NCBI GenBank assembly: GCA_000231825.2
Contig: JH720300.1
Location: 986,480 to 1,050,479 of the forward strand
From: Tetrahymena elliotti 4EA
Lineage: Eukaryota > Ciliophora > Oligohymenophorea > Hymenostomatida > Tetrahymenidae
DNA: 64,000 bases
Direction of reading: 5' to 3'
Position 1 is the stretch's first letter. The number at the start of each line of letters is the position of its first letter. The notes beneath the pieces are model-generated. The model did no database searches. It saw only the letters and a program-made list of their open reading frames with translations, and had not been told where the DNA came from. Shown here piece by piece: positions 1 to 12,292 of the stretch. A program made the translations under genes and the position numbers.

Positions 1-1993
1 TCAAATACTGTATTTTTTCTATTTCCAACATAGTTCTATTCAACTTTTAGCCTTGTTCCTTACTTTGCACTTGGGATATGTTGTGCAACCATGCTTACTA
101 ATGCACTATTTCAATTTATTAAATGTTACTTATTTTTTCATTTTATTTTTTTTAATTTACCCTGTGTTGCCAAAGAAGGTAGAGAATACTAATTTAAGAA
201 GAGGTTTAATGTCAAGTTTGTAATCTGAGTTCTTCAAATAAACTCCCAGTTTACCTAAAACAGGCTTTAGTTGTTCTTTTTCTTTTGAGACAACATGAGA
301 AAATATTTTATAAATAGGCTCTAAAATAAATTCAACAAAGCAACGTTTATTGAAATCCTTAGTAGGCTTGCTCATAAACTTTCTAGTATCTGAATTGAAG
401 TAATAATTACCCCAAAGGAGCTTAGTGAAGAAATCTTTTTAAATTCCATATGATTTGCTGTACATCTCAGCAAATGATTAAATGCTAAAGACAAATCCAT
501 AGGCAGTTGATCCAAAGCAAACGTTACCAAGCAAGGGTGAGATCTTTAAATAGAAACAAAATATTAATTTTAGAATGAAAAAAAAATTATTTACTTTCAA
601 TTATTCAAGTTCATCTCTTCCCAAAGAAGCAATGATATCATTAATTTCGTCAATGGTGTGTCTAATTTTAAGATAAGCATCAACAGGAGGAAGCTTAGTT
701 TCAATAATGAGTCTATCAATCTTGTTAATTAAGATAGTCATTGCAATTTTTTCTTTGACACAGTATTTGATAATTCTTTCTGTGTTAAGCATAACACCAT
801 CTAAAGCATCAACTACTATTACAACACCATCACACATTCTTAAAGCACAACAAACTTCATCTGAAAAGTTAGGATGTCCAGGAGTATCGAAAATATTTAA
901 AAGATAACTCTTATCACGGAAGTCAGGTAGAATCAATGACATAGGAGTGCTTTTAATACTCAACAAACGTTCTTATTCGTCTTTACGGGCATCAGTAAAA
1001 CGATATTCTTTTTCTAAATCCCATTCACGATGAACATGTGTTTATTTAACAAACATATCCATAAGACCTGTTTTACCATGATGAAGATGACCTACAATAC
1101 CTACATTACGCACTAATTCTGTTTTTTTCATAATTTATTACATGAATTAAATAGTTGAATTAGTCTCTTGGTTTCCTCTATCAACTAAATCAAAATCCTT
1201 TTCCTTAACAGAAGCAACAATAGGTTCTTCAATTCTTTGGGCATCTTCTTCCATAACTAAATTTTCAGCTTCTGGATAAACTTCACTCATCTCAGGATAA
1301 TATTACTTATCTTCATGAAGCACGACAGCTCTTTCCTATTTATAAATATAATCTAATCAGTCAATAAACACAGTTGAATATTTTTAAATCTATATATATT
1401 TTCTATTATTATTCATTGAATCCTACAAAACTTCTAAATTTTGGAACTTTTGTGATAAGTTGAATTCATTTTTTAAATTGATTCCATTCTCTGATTACCA
1501 TCAAAACAAATAAAATCCATTGCATAATTTTATTATTTTTAGCTAATCCTAATCTATAATAAACTTGCATATTTATGAATTAATTTTCAATATCACTCAA
1601 TTTCCTAAAAACACAATAAATTTTAGTCTCTTTTGTAATATTTTTGAAGCTTATTAGACTATTCAATCAAATAATTTGTCAAGATCAATTTAGAATTATG
1701 CAAATTTGTTACCATAATTTCTTCTTGGTCTTAATTTACTTCAGCTGCATTTTAATCTTCCTCATATTCCTCATTCTCCCTGTCATAATATTGCTCTTCA
1801 TCATCATACTTTTGAAATAAAATATTTTTTTCATCAATTTTTGAACAATGCTTAAACAAATAACTAAATGTGGTAAGATAGATTTTGATATTTTTCTTGC
1901 TGAATTAAGCTAAATAAAAATAAATTTTACATTTTCTTCTATTTCTGGTCCTTTATAGTTACCAAATTCATCATACAAATCTTCGTCGTCCAT
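1..1993 (-). CDS. EFTUD2: U5 snRNP GTPase Snu114/EFTUD2, C-terminus cut off by window edge
   Basis: Spliceosomal EF-G-like GTPase of the U5 snRNP, which drives conformational change during spliceosome activation and disassembly. The protein starts [17 protein letters not shown], matching the family N-terminus, followed by an acidic stretch. GTPase motifs follow in order: P-loop [13 protein letters not shown]3 [11 protein letters not shown] and G4 NKIDR, then the Snu114-specific segments [12 protein letters not shown] and VAQHIPSAK. Exons fit at 1931-1993, 1713-1808, 595-1335, 161-543 and 1-105, joined by GT..AG introns with consistent phase. All use TAA/TAG as Gln. The rest of the GTPase domain and the EF-G domains III to V lie outside the window. 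The identification is from homology by eye and is secure. The exact splice sites are inferred. Confidence 0.93.
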
Positions 1994-3117
1994 TTTAAAT
2001 GCTTATAACTTTAAATTTTAATACTGTTTTTAGCTGATTATATTCTATTTTATTTATTTTTAAAACCTGAATATCTATTAAATAATATTAAAAGATACTT
2101 TTATATCGTAGTTTTGAATGTGTTTTTATTTTCAATATCTATAAATTCTTCAAGTAAATTAATAATTAATCAATTAAAAATAAATTAATAAAAACTTATT
2201 ATCATTATGCATCTAGAAGCAACCCTATTCATCTATTCAGTGTTATAAATAAGTAGACATATTGCCTATAATTAACGAATAGAATATTTGCTAATTACTT
2301 TAAAAATAATTAAAATTTATTTAACTAATAAAAAAATAATTTAAAATTAAAATCTTCATTTTAAAACCATTTTTAAAGTATTTTTTTTTACTAAAAATAG
2401 CTAATAAAAATTATATTAATTAATGTCTTATTAAAAGTTGGAAAAAACTTATTATTGAGTAGATATTTTATAATATTCAATTAAAATTATTTAACCAAAT
2501 AAAATTATTGTTTATTTAATCAAAAATTCAATTCAATTAAAAAAAATATTTTCAAACTAAATTTTTTTGCTTTTTTAATTAAAAATATTTTATTTTATTT
2601 TAAAAATTTTTTTCGACTTTCCTAATTAAATTTTTCTAATTTATTATTATTGTTTAGGATACACAATAGCAGTTTTTAGATCAATATGATTATTCTTTAA
2701 CTGAACTAATATTTCTATTCAAAATGAAAGTTACATTAACATGATGCTTGAATTTGATTTTTTGTAGAAAAATAATAGATCAAAAACATTTATAGAAGAT
2801 CATTTTATATAATTCTTTGTTTGATTCAAGCAAGTAAGTGGAGCTTACATTTATTTACTAAAATAGAAAGAAGGAGAAAAATGATTTAATTAATAAGGGG
2901 TAAATTTACTGAATCAATATTCCTTTAAAAAAAATTTTTACAAAACAAAAGAGAAAATGAAGTATTTTTAAAATTTAAAAGGCTTGAACAAAATATCGAG
3001 TAGATAAAATAGAATATGTTTATTTTATATTTCTCTATAATATTAATCTATAAGTAAGGAAGTGCAAATTATTTTATTTATTTAATTAAGTATTTGAATT
3101 ATTAATTGAGAAGCTTG
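1994..3117. other. AT-rich intergenic spacer
   Basis: This spacer lies between the 5' end of Snu114 and the 3' end of the UPF0193 gene. It is mostly A/T runs. A short open stretch near 2650-2730 on the + strand has slightly better composition, but I could not extend it into a gene. No RNA gene or repeat was recognised. Confidence 0.6.
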
Positions 3118-4794
3118 TCACATGTATTTTTGTTTGAGTTCAGTAACTTTTTGTAATTCTGCTACTCTTTCAATGATTTCTTTCTTTATTTTAGTCTTAA
3201 GTTTAGGCTCTTTGAGGTCCTTGATAGATACTAAATATTCTTATCTTTCTTCTATTTCTTGCATAATTTAATCAAATAATATATTGCATTCTTAAACAGG
3301 ATCATCTGAAATGACAGTTTTTTATTCATTTCTGTCTTCATATTCTCCTGTAAATATTTTATTTTTCATGCCAATTCTTTTCTTAGCTTGAGCCTTTATA
3401 GTCTCTTCATCACAAGCAATCTTATTTTCGTCAATAAGAGGTAATTCAGCTCCTTTAGGTAAACCACCTCTTAAATATTTAAACTTTTATTATAATTTTT
3501 CAATAAGATCTTTTCTATTTTTGCCTGTGTTGGCAGGAATATATGGATTTCTGGCTATTTCTTCTAACTCTTTTCTTATCTCTGCTTCAGGTTTACGTTT
3601 TGGTATGAAATCCACTTTGTAATATTTTTATTTTGGTTCTTTATAACTCAATGGAGGATAACTAATTTATGTCTTTTATGGACAAGGTTTAACTTCTTTA
3701 GGCTTTGGCATCAGCTCTTCAGCAGTTTTTTATTTTGGCTTTGGATAACTTATTTTAGGAGGCATGTGACATTTATAAAGTGAAAATAGTTCTCTACCTG
3801 CTGCGCATTCTCTGCCAAACATTTTCCATAAATTTTTTCTTTCTTCCTCTAAAGCAGGATCATCTACTATTCCCAACGGATATTTTTTAGTGTTATAAAT
3901 ATTATCAAAAGGCTCAGATAATTAAGATAAAGTTTTTTCACCTTATTTTATCTCCTATTTAGTCTAAAATGATTTAGTGTTCCTCATATAATTATTTGAA
4001 TTCTCTGATTTGCTACTTTGTTGTGTTTAGTTTGACTATTCAGGGTAATCTGTTTCTTTTTCAGGATCTTCTTCTTCATCATCTTCATCTTGTATGTTTC
4101 TATTAGACATAGCTTTACCTTTATTTTAATTTTATTTGGAATTCTTTAATACTCCTCCTGTGTTTTACTACTAATTTTATTATTTATTCATTTATTTAGT
4201 GTTAACATTTTGCTCTTCTTCATCGTTAAAGTTTTTTTCATCATCTTCCTCTTCCTAATCATCATCATTATCACTTAATCCTTATTCCTCATATTTTTTG
4301 AAGACTTTTTTAGTTGCTTTGGTTTAATTTTGTTATTTCTATTAATTTTAATAATTATTTTTTGTATTTTATTCATCATAATTTTCATCCTATTCATCTT
4401 GATCATCATTTGAATAATATTAGTTATCATCTTCACTACCATCTTAATTTATATCTTATTAGACATTGTTCTAAATCATTTTAGTTTTTTGACCATTCTC
4501 TGATTTTTAAGCTAAAATCTTTTTGATGTTAGGTACCTCTTCAAAATTATTGCTTTCCTATTAATTTTATTCATGCTATTGCTGGTTTTATTCATCATAT
4601 TCCTCAGCTTCATAGTAATATTTATCCTCTTCATTTTTTTAAATGTATTATGAATAGTCTTCTTTTTCATATATTTCATAGTCTTTATTTGGCTTATCTT
4701 CTTCTTTGTACTTTTTAGAATATTCATATTGCCCATAATCTTATTATTGTCTATAACTAGTTTTCTTCCCTTTTGAATCCTGCTACTTGTTCAT
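3118..4794 (-). CDS. UPF0193 (C22orf23/EVG1-like) protein with long acidic N-terminal extension
   Basis: Single uninterrupted ciliate-code ORF of 558 residues. The start ATG follows an in-frame TGA, and the stop is TGA. The last ~130 residues resemble the UPF0193/C22orf23 family, notably LFDQIMQEIEERQEYL and the following KEIIERVAELQKVTEL, plus an upstream GGLPKGAELPLID element. The N-terminal ~300 residues are low complexity: runs of Asp/Glu, Asn and Gln with Tyr, including several DEQ-type repeats. The vertebrate member is only ~217 residues, so the extension is ciliate-specific or lineage-specific. Function is not established here; a cilium-related role is only a guess from the family's distribution. 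The low-complexity part could not be assigned by homology. Confidence 0.72.
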
Positions 4795-6749
4795 TTACGA
4801 TCAAATGTTAATTTGAATTTTATGTTTTATCTTAATCTTGTTGTTATTAGTTTTTTACACCAGATAAATAAATAACCTAATGATAATAATTTAAAAATTT
4901 TGATATTATCGAAAAAACTTAAGACTAGGCAACATAACATCTGAAAAAAAAACCCTATTTAAAAATTCATTTTTATCTAACAGTTGCTGCTGTATCAAAT
5001 ATTATTTTTACTGCTTAAACATAAAATCAGTTTTTAATTTGATTGGTAGCCCTCTTTAATTTGATTGGTAAAATTAACATCTAAAATAAAAATTAAATTT
5101 TTTAATGAATAATAGTTTATTATTCAAGATAAATTTATATTTTTATTTCTTTGATAAAATGAAATTTTCTATTTTAGCTTGCAATTCAGATGAGATTTCA
5201 TTGTTGATTAACAAATATAATGAAAATACTTTGATTGTTTTCTTCTTATTAAATGATTTTAATTAAAATATTATGTAAAAATTTATTAATTATGGATTAA
5301 TGAATGCATTTACAATTTATTCGGAATTAAAAAGAATATTTATAAAAAACAAACAAATTTTAGTAAGTATAAATTTTAACCTCTTTTTTTCTGTGCAGAA
5401 TTTATTATCTATCGGTAATACATTACAACTTTTGAAATAATTACAAATAAGATTCTTAATTAAGTTGCTAGAATGTTTAAGTACTAAATGTTTAATTACA
5501 CTAAAATTTATTTTTAAAGTACTCTACCTGGTTATTGTTTAATGATAGAATTTTAAATTCTTTTTATTAGAATCTGTGGTCTTTTCTTTCTATAAAAAAC
5601 TGTGCATTTTAAAATTAAAATTTGTAATAGACGAAGTCATATATACCAGATGCTTAATATCGCCTTTTTTGATCAAAATAGGTTTCTATTGACTCGATTG
5701 ATGATTAGTAGGGAACAAAAATTGATTAAATCATAATTCTAATTTGCCACGTCTTAGAATACTTTTGATTTGACTTGATTGGGCAAGTTTACATTTTGTT
5801 TACTCATACTGACATAGTGTTCAATTCTAGATAAATTCTTATAATTATTAGGTTCTAAAGACAAAATTAATAGAGGTAGAAATTTATTAAAGGTTATATG
5901 TCCTGTTTACAAAACAAATTTATTTACTGAGTTTTAAAATTTAAAACATAAAAAAGTGATAAAAATAGATTTAATTAAATCATTTTGGAATTTTAAAAAA
6001 ATATTATTTCAGGCAAATAAGGCGTTTGTTTTTTATTTAATAACAACATTGAACTGGAACAGAAAAATCCTACAAGGATTTGTGGAGATTGATTTGTTTT
6101 AGAAGGGAAGTATTTGTGTTTATAGAAGGAAATTAGAAGAGATAATTAATTGTTGTTTGATAGTTAGTTAGTTTTATCAGTTTATATTTAGACTTACTAA
6201 TTATTTTACTTGCAAATTGATTTATTTTCTAAATAGAATTTTAAATAGGTTATATTTAACGATGCTGGATTAATCATGTAATTAAAAGAATTAACAAAGT
6301 AAGTTATGATTGCGCATAATGTATGCCAAGTAAGAATTTACTTTTTTCAAACTAATTTGCTTTTTACGAATAATTCCAGAATAAAATTGATTAAGAGATT
6401 ACTTAATTAATTTGCAGACTCTTCAATTGATTTCATTTGAAACAAATGTATTTACTCTAATAAATTCTAATTTCGTTATGTTTATTATTCCTTTTCTCTT
6501 ATTCATTAATTAAAAAAAGTAAAAGAGAAAAATCAAATTTTTGCAAAGCTTTTTTTGATATTTGATTTAATTAAAGCAGCTAATAAGCAAATAAGAAGTC
6601 ATCAAAAAAAAAATTAATTCAAAAATTGAGCTAATTGTCGTAAAAATTTTGATAATAAAATCTTTATAAAAAAATTTCGTTTTCCTCTACTTTTTTATTA
6701 AAGTACAAAAAAATTTACATCAATTCACAGTCTGTGAATTAAAAATAAC
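4795..6749. other. AT-rich intergenic spacer
   Basis: This is a ~2 kb spacer between divergently oriented genes, so it should contain both promoters. Near 5030-5070 a short direct repeat (tttaatttgattggta) occurs twice. I saw no coding region, tRNA or other RNA gene. Confidence 0.6.
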
Positions 6750-8855
6750 ATGGAATAAATTATTACACCTGATAACATTGGCTCTATGAGATGCCGTTTC
6801 CATAAAGACGAGTAGGTCACCTACCTTTGCATGGATTTAAATTGTTAGGAGCAAACTCGTCTTCTCTGTGGTGATTGCGCTATCTTTATTCCCCACCACA
6901 AGGATCACATCCATAATATTGTTAAGATTAAGAACATATAAAATAGTACTGATGGATCTTCATTGAATCTCGTAAAAAATGCTATCCTTCAATCCACTTG
7001 CTCTTTTATGCCTAATTCCTAAAAAATCGAAAATCGTGAGTTCATGAGTGCAAATTAAGTTAATTTGTACTTCGATTTGATTGAGAGACAAGTGGTAGAA
7101 GAAATACAAAGAGTCCGCAAAAGAGTAATTTCTCTTGTTAATATGCAAGACTCCATTCTCTTTGAATTAAATTAATAAATATCTAAATTAGAAACACAAA
7201 TTTCTAAGAGCTTTGAAGGCTTTAGAAATATTAGTAGCAGCTTTTCAAGCAATTCTTTCTGCGATGAAAATTTTTTGGATGATATTCAATAAGATTGTCA
7301 GAGTAGAAATAAATGCCCCTCGTTCTTCAACATGATGTCTGAATCCTAATTAAATTCATGGGGTAGTAGTTAAGATTAAACAAATTAAAATTAAATTAAT
7401 CCCAATAGCAATAGTAGTTAAAACTAAGCTTAAAAGAGCTAAATAAATAGCATTAATAATATTAATTAATAAATTTCCTAAAATAATACTGGAAGGTAAT
7501 AACTGTAATCTGAGGCAGTTAGTTCATAACAATCCATTTCCTATGAAACTTAAAATGATTGTGAAATTTCACGTGATATAACTTCTCAGCTAAATAAAAT
7601 TTTGGAGTCTAGTTCTGAATAAATAATTGAATTAGAAATGCTTATGAAATAATAGTTAAAGCACTGTAAGATTAATTTAAATTAATTTAGTGAAAACTTG
7701 AATTCTTTTCTCTCCAGCTATCTCCCCCGTTAGTAATCACTTGAATTTAACAGCATTAATACAATGCTTGATAACCGTTTTGGATTCGAATTATCAAACG
7801 GCGAGTTATAAATTCTAGATCCTGCTGAATTTTATTAAAGTATGGGTATTAAGCACTGCATAGGTATTAACTCTACATCTAGTTTATCCTTGCTTCGTAA
7901 AGCATCTACCTTAATTTGTCATCAATCACCAGATGATGAAGATGATATCTAAAAAGGAATAATGTAATCCCCTTAAAATTAAAATTAAATTGAAACTCAA
8001 AGATAGTATCTCTTTTCCGTATTTTTCGATAATAAAAATTTGAATGATTTTAACATAGAACCTATTTCTTATGAAATATAAAGACTTAACTACATTCAAA
8101 ATATTCACTTGGATTTCGATGGAAACTACATTTCACCTTAAGGCTACAAGAAAATATTTAGTGCTCTTAAGACCTTTGAGTGCTTGAAGCATATTGATTT
8201 GAGATTCAATAACAATCAAGAATTCGATGAGGAGTCTATAATACTTTTATCTGAAGTTCTAAAAGCTTAAAAATCCAATCTTAGAACCCTATGTATCACT
8301 ATGCGTTCACTATGCAAAAAGACTTCTAGTAATGTTGAAAATTTCAACTCTGCTTCTTGTCCCAACTCTCCTCACCATCAATCTCTAGACTCATCTTCAT
8401 CTACTTCTTTCTCTTCATCCTCTACCCAATATTAATCTCTCTAGCATCCAGAGCTTAAAAAGTGCAACACAAACGCAGTCTGTCCTCAAGAAAAATTTTC
8501 TTTTTCAGATGTGCTTAGTATTCTTTTTGAAGCAATAGGCTAACTTACAAATCTCGAAGTACTTTATCTAGATATTTCCCAGAATAATATTTCTTAGATT
8601 GCAGGATAGGAAGTTTTTGCCCCCATTCACTAACTTAAAAAGCTTAACATGATATACTTTGTGTTTAATAGAACTAACATTCCTTATCATGAGATAGTTC
8701 AATTGATTCAAAGCATAAATTCAAACAAAAAATCTCTAAAATATTTCAAATTATTTTTAAAGTAGAACAGCTTTAACTTCCAGTAAGAAAGATACATCTG
8801 TGGCTAATTTCAAAAAATAAAAGCCTAAACCAAAAATTTGGATTTATTTTATTGA
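6750..8855 (+). CDS. B-box zinc finger / leucine-rich protein
   Basis: Intronless ciliate-code ORF of 701 residues. The ATG at 6750 follows an in-frame TGA at 6735. Residues ~12-55 form a B-box-like zinc-binding module: C-x2-H (CRFH), C-x4-C, CGDC, then a His cluster in IPHHKDHIHN. A basic helical segment follows (VVEEIQRVRKRVISL), then a Ser/Asn/Gln-rich linker. The C-terminal ~350 residues contain leucine-rich, RNI-like units such as LTNLEVLYLDISQNNIS and HQLKKLNMIYF. The pairing suggests a scaffold or ubiquitin-linked adaptor, but no RING is visible and function is unknown. GC content is higher than the flanks, which first made 6770-6960 look like a structured RNA; the reading frame explains it better. 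Confidence 0.82.
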
Positions 8856-11278
8856 GTGATAAATATTTCAAATCAGTAAATAAATATTAATCAGAAAATA
8901 CAAATAAAAAAGCATGTATCATCAATAAAAATAGTCTTTACACTTAAGCAGAAAATCCTTACAATAAAATAAAAATAAAAATTTACTTTATATAAATAAA
9001 TTAAAAAAAAGTCTCTGAATGAATAATAAAGGAAGAATAAAACTGGGTGATTGTCTTAAAATGTAGACTAGTTAGTTAATAAGTTAATTTCAAAAAATAA
9101 ATAATAAAATAAATAATTTTTATCAAAACACTAAACATATTTAAATTTTTCAACTATTTCAATTAAAGAATAACCAGTAGAATTTATATTAAATAATTAT
9201 AGTAAAAATGTATAAAGGTTTTCAATAATATTCTCCTTAAATAATAAATAAATAATTTAATCAAGAGCAAGCAATAATGTTAATAGCGACTAATGAAAAT
9301 AAAGAGATTATAATATTCTAAAGCTAGATCAAATATTTAGCTTTCTAATGTTACAATAATTGAAGATTATAGATGTAAATACTTTAAAAATCTAATAAAA
9401 TTTAATTTAATTACACACACTTGTATATAAACTCTATATTATAAATATTTGTAAATAAATCAATGCATTATTGATAAACAATATCTTTAAATTATCTAAA
9501 CATCATCATTATTTTATTCTTTTAACGCAATTACTACTGAATATTTGATTGAATCACTTTCGACTCTTTTTTTTAAAAATATTTGTCATTAATTAAGTCA
9601 AGTCAATCATTTTTGAATTTAACTTTTTATAGTAAATGATAAGAAAATTTTTAATTTAAAATTAGGTTGCACTTCCAACATATACCAGATACAGGAAGGC
9701 AGATTACAAGTACAAATTCTTTTATTGCAATTAATTAGTTACCTTAAACGGGATCTTACACAAAAATAAAAGGTAAATCTTTTATTTCTTTTGAATTTAA
9801 TTAGTGAGCTTGATATAAATATCAAATTTAGGAATCTTAAAAAAAAAATAAAATAAATTATTTGAGTTAGAAAAAAAGTAACTTTTGTCTTAATTTTACA
9901 TAAATTTTGCCTTATGAATTGTGTAATAGAGGCTTTTAATTTCCATTTAATTTGATCTAAACATCATTATATTTTTTCATTTAAATATTAAAGAAAATAT
10001 TTGATCTCAATTCTCAAAGACTTGCTGGTGGCGCAATAGTTATCTTCTTTCATCAGAAATAAATTACTCTTTTCTATATTATTTTTGTATTATTCTAATT
10101 TTAGATATATTTTTTGATAGAAAATCTTATCAACTTCTCAAAAATTAATCCATTCTCACTTTTTCTTAAGTGTCTATTTTAATTTTGGTTTTTCTATTAC
10201 AATTTTTAAGACCTAGTCATAGGATTATTTTAAAATTAATATTTACTAGAAAGTTTTAGTAAGTATCCATTTTATTTCAATAAGAAATTTCTTCTGTTTT
10301 TCTTCAATAATAATATGAATTTTAAATTAAATTTCTTTAATGTAAAATGCTCCAACCAAATCTATTTTTATTCAAGTTAATACATAATAAAATATTTTCT
10401 AATAATTAGTCTATCAATTATTTTTTTCTGGCCATATGCTGACTGTCATAATTAATAGTGTCTATTCTAAAAATCAAAAGAAAAATAGCCCAAACTTTAC
10501 TTCAAAATAGCGTCACCTTACTATATAGAAAAGAAAATTTGATGTTAATTTATCAGAAACGGTCTTTCAGCTAAAGAAAAAGAAATTTCTATTAAAAAAC
10601 CATTTGAAGCAAAATATTTTTTATTACTGAGTAAGTATTGATAATTTAAAAAAGAAGAATTTTTGGTAAAATAGCTCTTATTTTTGCAGTATTTTTTGTA
10701 AAAATAAAAGTGTATATCTCATAAATTTATGAATAATAATTCCATTTTAATATCACTTTTATGTATATATATTGATTTGTATAGCATAATATTGCTTATA
10801 ATGTGAATATATTTATAATATTTAAATCTTAGTTTTAAAATTTATCACAGGACATAATCAAATCAAGCACTTTTTCCTGTTGCAAGTTAATTTTATCACT
10901 CTCAAAATTTATTTATTAATACTTTTTAGAATGCTTAATTATCAACTTTTGTTTAATATTCAACATTCAAATGATTTTTATTTTCGCTTTCCCTGAATTC
11001 CCACAAAAAAGAAAGATGAAGGAAAAATGTTTTTTTGGTTTTTAAAAAGTGAGAAAAAAAAATTTTTGATTTTTAAAAAGCATGAAAGACAATAATAAAA
11101 TGAATGATTAATAAATAATCAAAATTTATGAATTAAAATATAATGAAAAAGTAGTAACATTATAATGTATTAATTTATAAAAATTTAATTAGATATTTAA
11201 TTCATTTTTAATAATATTTTAATTAATTATTTGCATCTTTTTTATTTCTTTGTTTTATTAATTCATGATTGTTTGCTT
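8856..11278. other. AT-rich intergenic spacer
   Basis: This is a ~2.4 kb spacer between convergent genes. One short open stretch near 9640-9800 (+) can be read as ~50 codons from an ATG to a TGA in ciliate code. It has no recognisable domain and no clear partner exon, so I do not call it a gene. The rest is A/T homopolymer-rich. Confidence 0.5.
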
Positions 11279-12043
11279 TCATTTGCCTAAATTTACTTGC
11301 TCGTATATTATAGATAAATAGTTATAAAATTGATCTCTTTATTGCTAAGTTTTTGCTAAAACCTCTATCGTTTTACTGTTTTTGAGTTAAATAACTAAAC
11401 ATAACTCTTTAATAATCCTTTTATCATTTTTCTAAAATTTTTTAAATCCTGGTCCACTTTCCCATCCCAAAGCAAACGACAATATTTCACTAAAGTAAGT
11501 AACTTTTTTATCTTTGCCGTTAGCATCAGATGGTAATCTTGAAATAAGGGTGGGTCTCTAGCCTTAGCCCTCCTCATATTGGAATAACTTTTCATGTGGT
11601 TTAAATGAATTTTTGCTATACTTTAAGAATATCATACCATTCTTTAAATCTAGTATAGCCTTAGTGATTTCCTTTTATTTTTAAAGATTTTGGTAAAAAA
11701 AGAATTTGAGTTGCCTATAGAAATTATCAAACTCCTGTTTATGTAATTCGATTTCTTATAATTTTTCATCAGTTTTTTTTTATACTATTTCAATTACATT
11801 ATCTTTTAACAATGACTTCTTTACATCTAGGTGAGAAATATCATAGTCAGGCTATTTTTAATCTGGATTTGCATTTCTCTTTATGAATTTTATATAAAAT
11901 ATTTGCATAAACTTATCACGAACTTCAATTCTAATATCTTATTTTTTCACACTTTTTTATATTTTCTCATCCCAATATTTTTCTGAATTCATTTTATTAT
12001 AATTCAATTCCTCTCCATTCACTTCATTCCTTCTGAAAATCAT
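11279..12043 (-). CDS. Small protein with C-terminal PH-like domain
   Basis: Intronless ciliate-code ORF of 254 residues ending at TGA. The first ~120 residues are charged and helical, likely coiled coil. The last ~110 look like a pleckstrin-homology fold: a first strand with GMIFLKYSKNSFKPHEKLF, a middle segment VTYFSEILSFALG, and a C-terminal helix following KTIEVLAKTQQQRDQFYNYL. This matches the usual PH layout of strands capped by a helix. Such domains bind phosphoinositides or proteins, but the ligand is unknown. It lies just downstream of the next gene on the same strand; ciliates do not make operons, so that is only proximity. The PH call rests on pattern, not on a search. Confidence 0.65.
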
Positions 12044-12292
12044 AGATTCTTACTCTATTAATATATGAAGACAAATAAAATAAATACTCAATTCAAAGTC
12101 AAAACAAATAATCTTAATCTCAATTATTCTTTTTTTTTAGCTTAAATAAATAATAAAGAATTTCCACAAAAAAACACAAATCCATTAAAAAAACCCAAAA
12201 AATATTAATAAATTTCGTATTCTTAAGATGAAGATAAAACAAAAACAAAAGGTAAAAAGTAATGAATGAAATTGTTTATTAAAAATATTACA

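Noticed and set aside
707..907. Plus-strand ORF opposite the Snu114 gene
   Set aside because: It is the antisense shadow of a conserved GTPase exon.
6770..6960. Structured noncoding RNA with a 9-bp inverted repeat (AAGACGAGT/ACTCGTCTT) and a GTGGTG/CACCAC hairpin
   Set aside because: The stretch reads without a break in ciliate code as the B-box of the 6750-8855 gene, with correctly spaced Cys and His. The hairpins are likely incidental.
9640..9800. Small gene of ~50 codons in ciliate code
   Set aside because: There is no recognisable domain, no supporting neighbour exon, and composition is only slightly above background.
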